Assembly: GCF_003664255.1 (NCBI RefSeq)
Contig: NZ_RCCV01000004.1
Location: 558,001 to 622,000 of the forward strand
Direction: 5' to 3'
DNA from: Micromonospora sp. M71_S20
Lineage (GTDB): Bacteria > Actinomycetota > Actinomycetes > Mycobacteriales > Micromonosporaceae
DNA: 64,000 bases
Part shown: positions 63,714 to 64,000 of the stretch, piece after piece
Layout of the letters: each line of letters starts with the position of its first letter
How positions within the stretch are numbered: the stretch's first letter is position 1
The notes under the pieces: generated by a model
What the model was told of the DNA's origin: nothing
Seen by the model: the letters and a program-made list of their open reading frames with translations, nothing else
Database searches by the model: none
Made by a program: the position numbers and the translations under genes

Positions 63714-63728
63714 GCGGCCGGGGGCCGC
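63714..63728 (+). terminator. Hairpin after the LAL gene
   Basis: GCGGCC/GGCCGC forms a 6-bp stem with a 3-base loop 23 bp after the LAL stop. It is a reasonable boundary between the cluster and the Fur-type gene. Confidence 0.4.
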
Positions 63729-63761
63729 GTCGGAGGTGCGCGGGTCGAACCCGGGAAAAAC

Positions 63762-63791
63762 TTGATCCGTTCCAAAATACTGGACTATGTT
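63762..63791 (+). promoter_or_regulatory. Candidate promoter of the Fur-type gene
   Basis: An AT-rich patch in otherwise GC-rich DNA contains TTGATC (63762-63767) and TATGTT (63786-63791) separated by 18 bases, close to sigma-70-like spacing, just before the GTG start. Autoregulation by the Fur protein is common for this family. Confidence 0.4.
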
Positions 63792-63797
63792 CATCAC

Positions 63798-64000
63798 GTG
63801 ACGCCCGACTTCGAGACCCAGCTGCGGGCGGTCTCGTTGCGCGTGACGCGGCCCCGGTTGGCGGTGCTCAGAGCGCTGCGCGACCATCCGCACGTCGACA
63901 CCGACACGGTGATCGCCCTGGTGCGGGCGGAGCAGCCCACGGTCTCCCACCAGGCGGTGTACGACGTGCTGCGGGCGCTCACCGACGCCGGTCTGGTGCG
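63798..64000 (+). CDS. FurA-like ferric uptake regulator (partial)
   Basis: The first 67 codons of a Fur-family repressor, cut by the window end. The translated start (TPDFETQLRAVSLRVTRPRL) and winged-helix segment (VSHQAVYDVLRALTDAGLVR) are like actinobacterial FurA, which usually precedes a catalase-peroxidase gene and senses iron and oxidative stress. The GTG at 63798 is the only in-frame start that gives this N-terminus. It is probably outside the biosynthetic cluster. Confidence 0.8.
   Translation, partial: MTPDFETQLRAVSLRVTRPRLAVLRALRDHPHVDTDTVIALVRAEQPTVSHQAVYDVLRALTDAGLV

Noticed and set aside
63730..63756. A tRNA T-arm-like sequence (GGGTCGAACCC)
   Set aside because: The loop length is wrong and no acceptor, D or anticodon arms fit around it. 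It is a chance small hairpin before the Fur promoter.

Overview
The window comes from a high-GC actinomycete. GTG starts, stop/start overlaps and LuxR/LAL regulators are all frequent. A Micromonospora-like or related filamentous genus is plausible, but nothing here fixes the genus. I found no tRNA, rRNA, CRISPR array or insertion sequence.

Region 1 (about 0.46-19.4 kb) is a steroid C/D-ring catabolic locus. A KstR2-type TetR regulator and four CAAGCGCTTG-type operators frame ipdA, ipdB, ipdC, an SDR, ipdF, echA20, fadE30, a FadE33-like acyl-CoA dehydrogenase, further crotonases and oxidoreductases, two MaoC-like halves and etfBA. Together these would degrade the HIP propanoate-indanedione left after rings A/B are removed, passing electrons to ETF. 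fadD3 and fadA6 are not in the window. Unusual members are a separate APH-type kinase plus an ACAD10/11-type dehydrogenase, and a KstR2-linked SDR/TIM-barrel pair. Two hairpins at 19.33-19.38 kb close the region.

Region 2 (19.5-57.05 kb) is a nonribosomal peptide cluster built as two divergent arms around a promoter region at 35.9-36.1 kb. The leftward arm carries mbtH, NRPS B (A-PCP), NRPS C (C-A-PCP-C-A-PCP), an MFS exporter, panD, an SbnA/SbnB pair for 2,3-diaminopropionate, and NRPS A (A-PCP-C). The rightward arm carries a SyrP-like oxygenase, NRPS D (C-A-PCP-C-A-PCP), NRPS E (C-A-PCP-C-A-PCP-TE with a Cys nucleophile), an acylating aldehyde dehydrogenase, a hydroxy-oxovalerate-type aldolase, an MppJ-like alpha-keto-acid C-methyltransferase, a pentenoate-type hydratase, an EctB-like aminotransferase and a carbamoyltransferase. 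Eight A domains and seven C domains fit an octapeptide made in the order A-B-C-D-E. Two Ser modules are each followed by an atypical C domain of the kind expected to make dehydroalanine. Diaminopropionate, diaminobutyrate, beta-alanine and a new C-methylated keto-acid-derived residue are the likely special precursors.

Region 3 (57.2-63.7 kb) holds a LanM-like class II lanthipeptide synthetase whose dehydratase looks nearly intact but whose cyclase lacks conserved residues. It is followed by a small Cys-free peptide with a duplicated ribosome-binding site and start, then a large LAL-family LuxR activator. The window ends inside a FurA-like gene. The combination of a dehydro-amino-acid NRPS, a dedicated keto-acid pathway and a LanM/Cys-free peptide pair is the part most likely to be undescribed.
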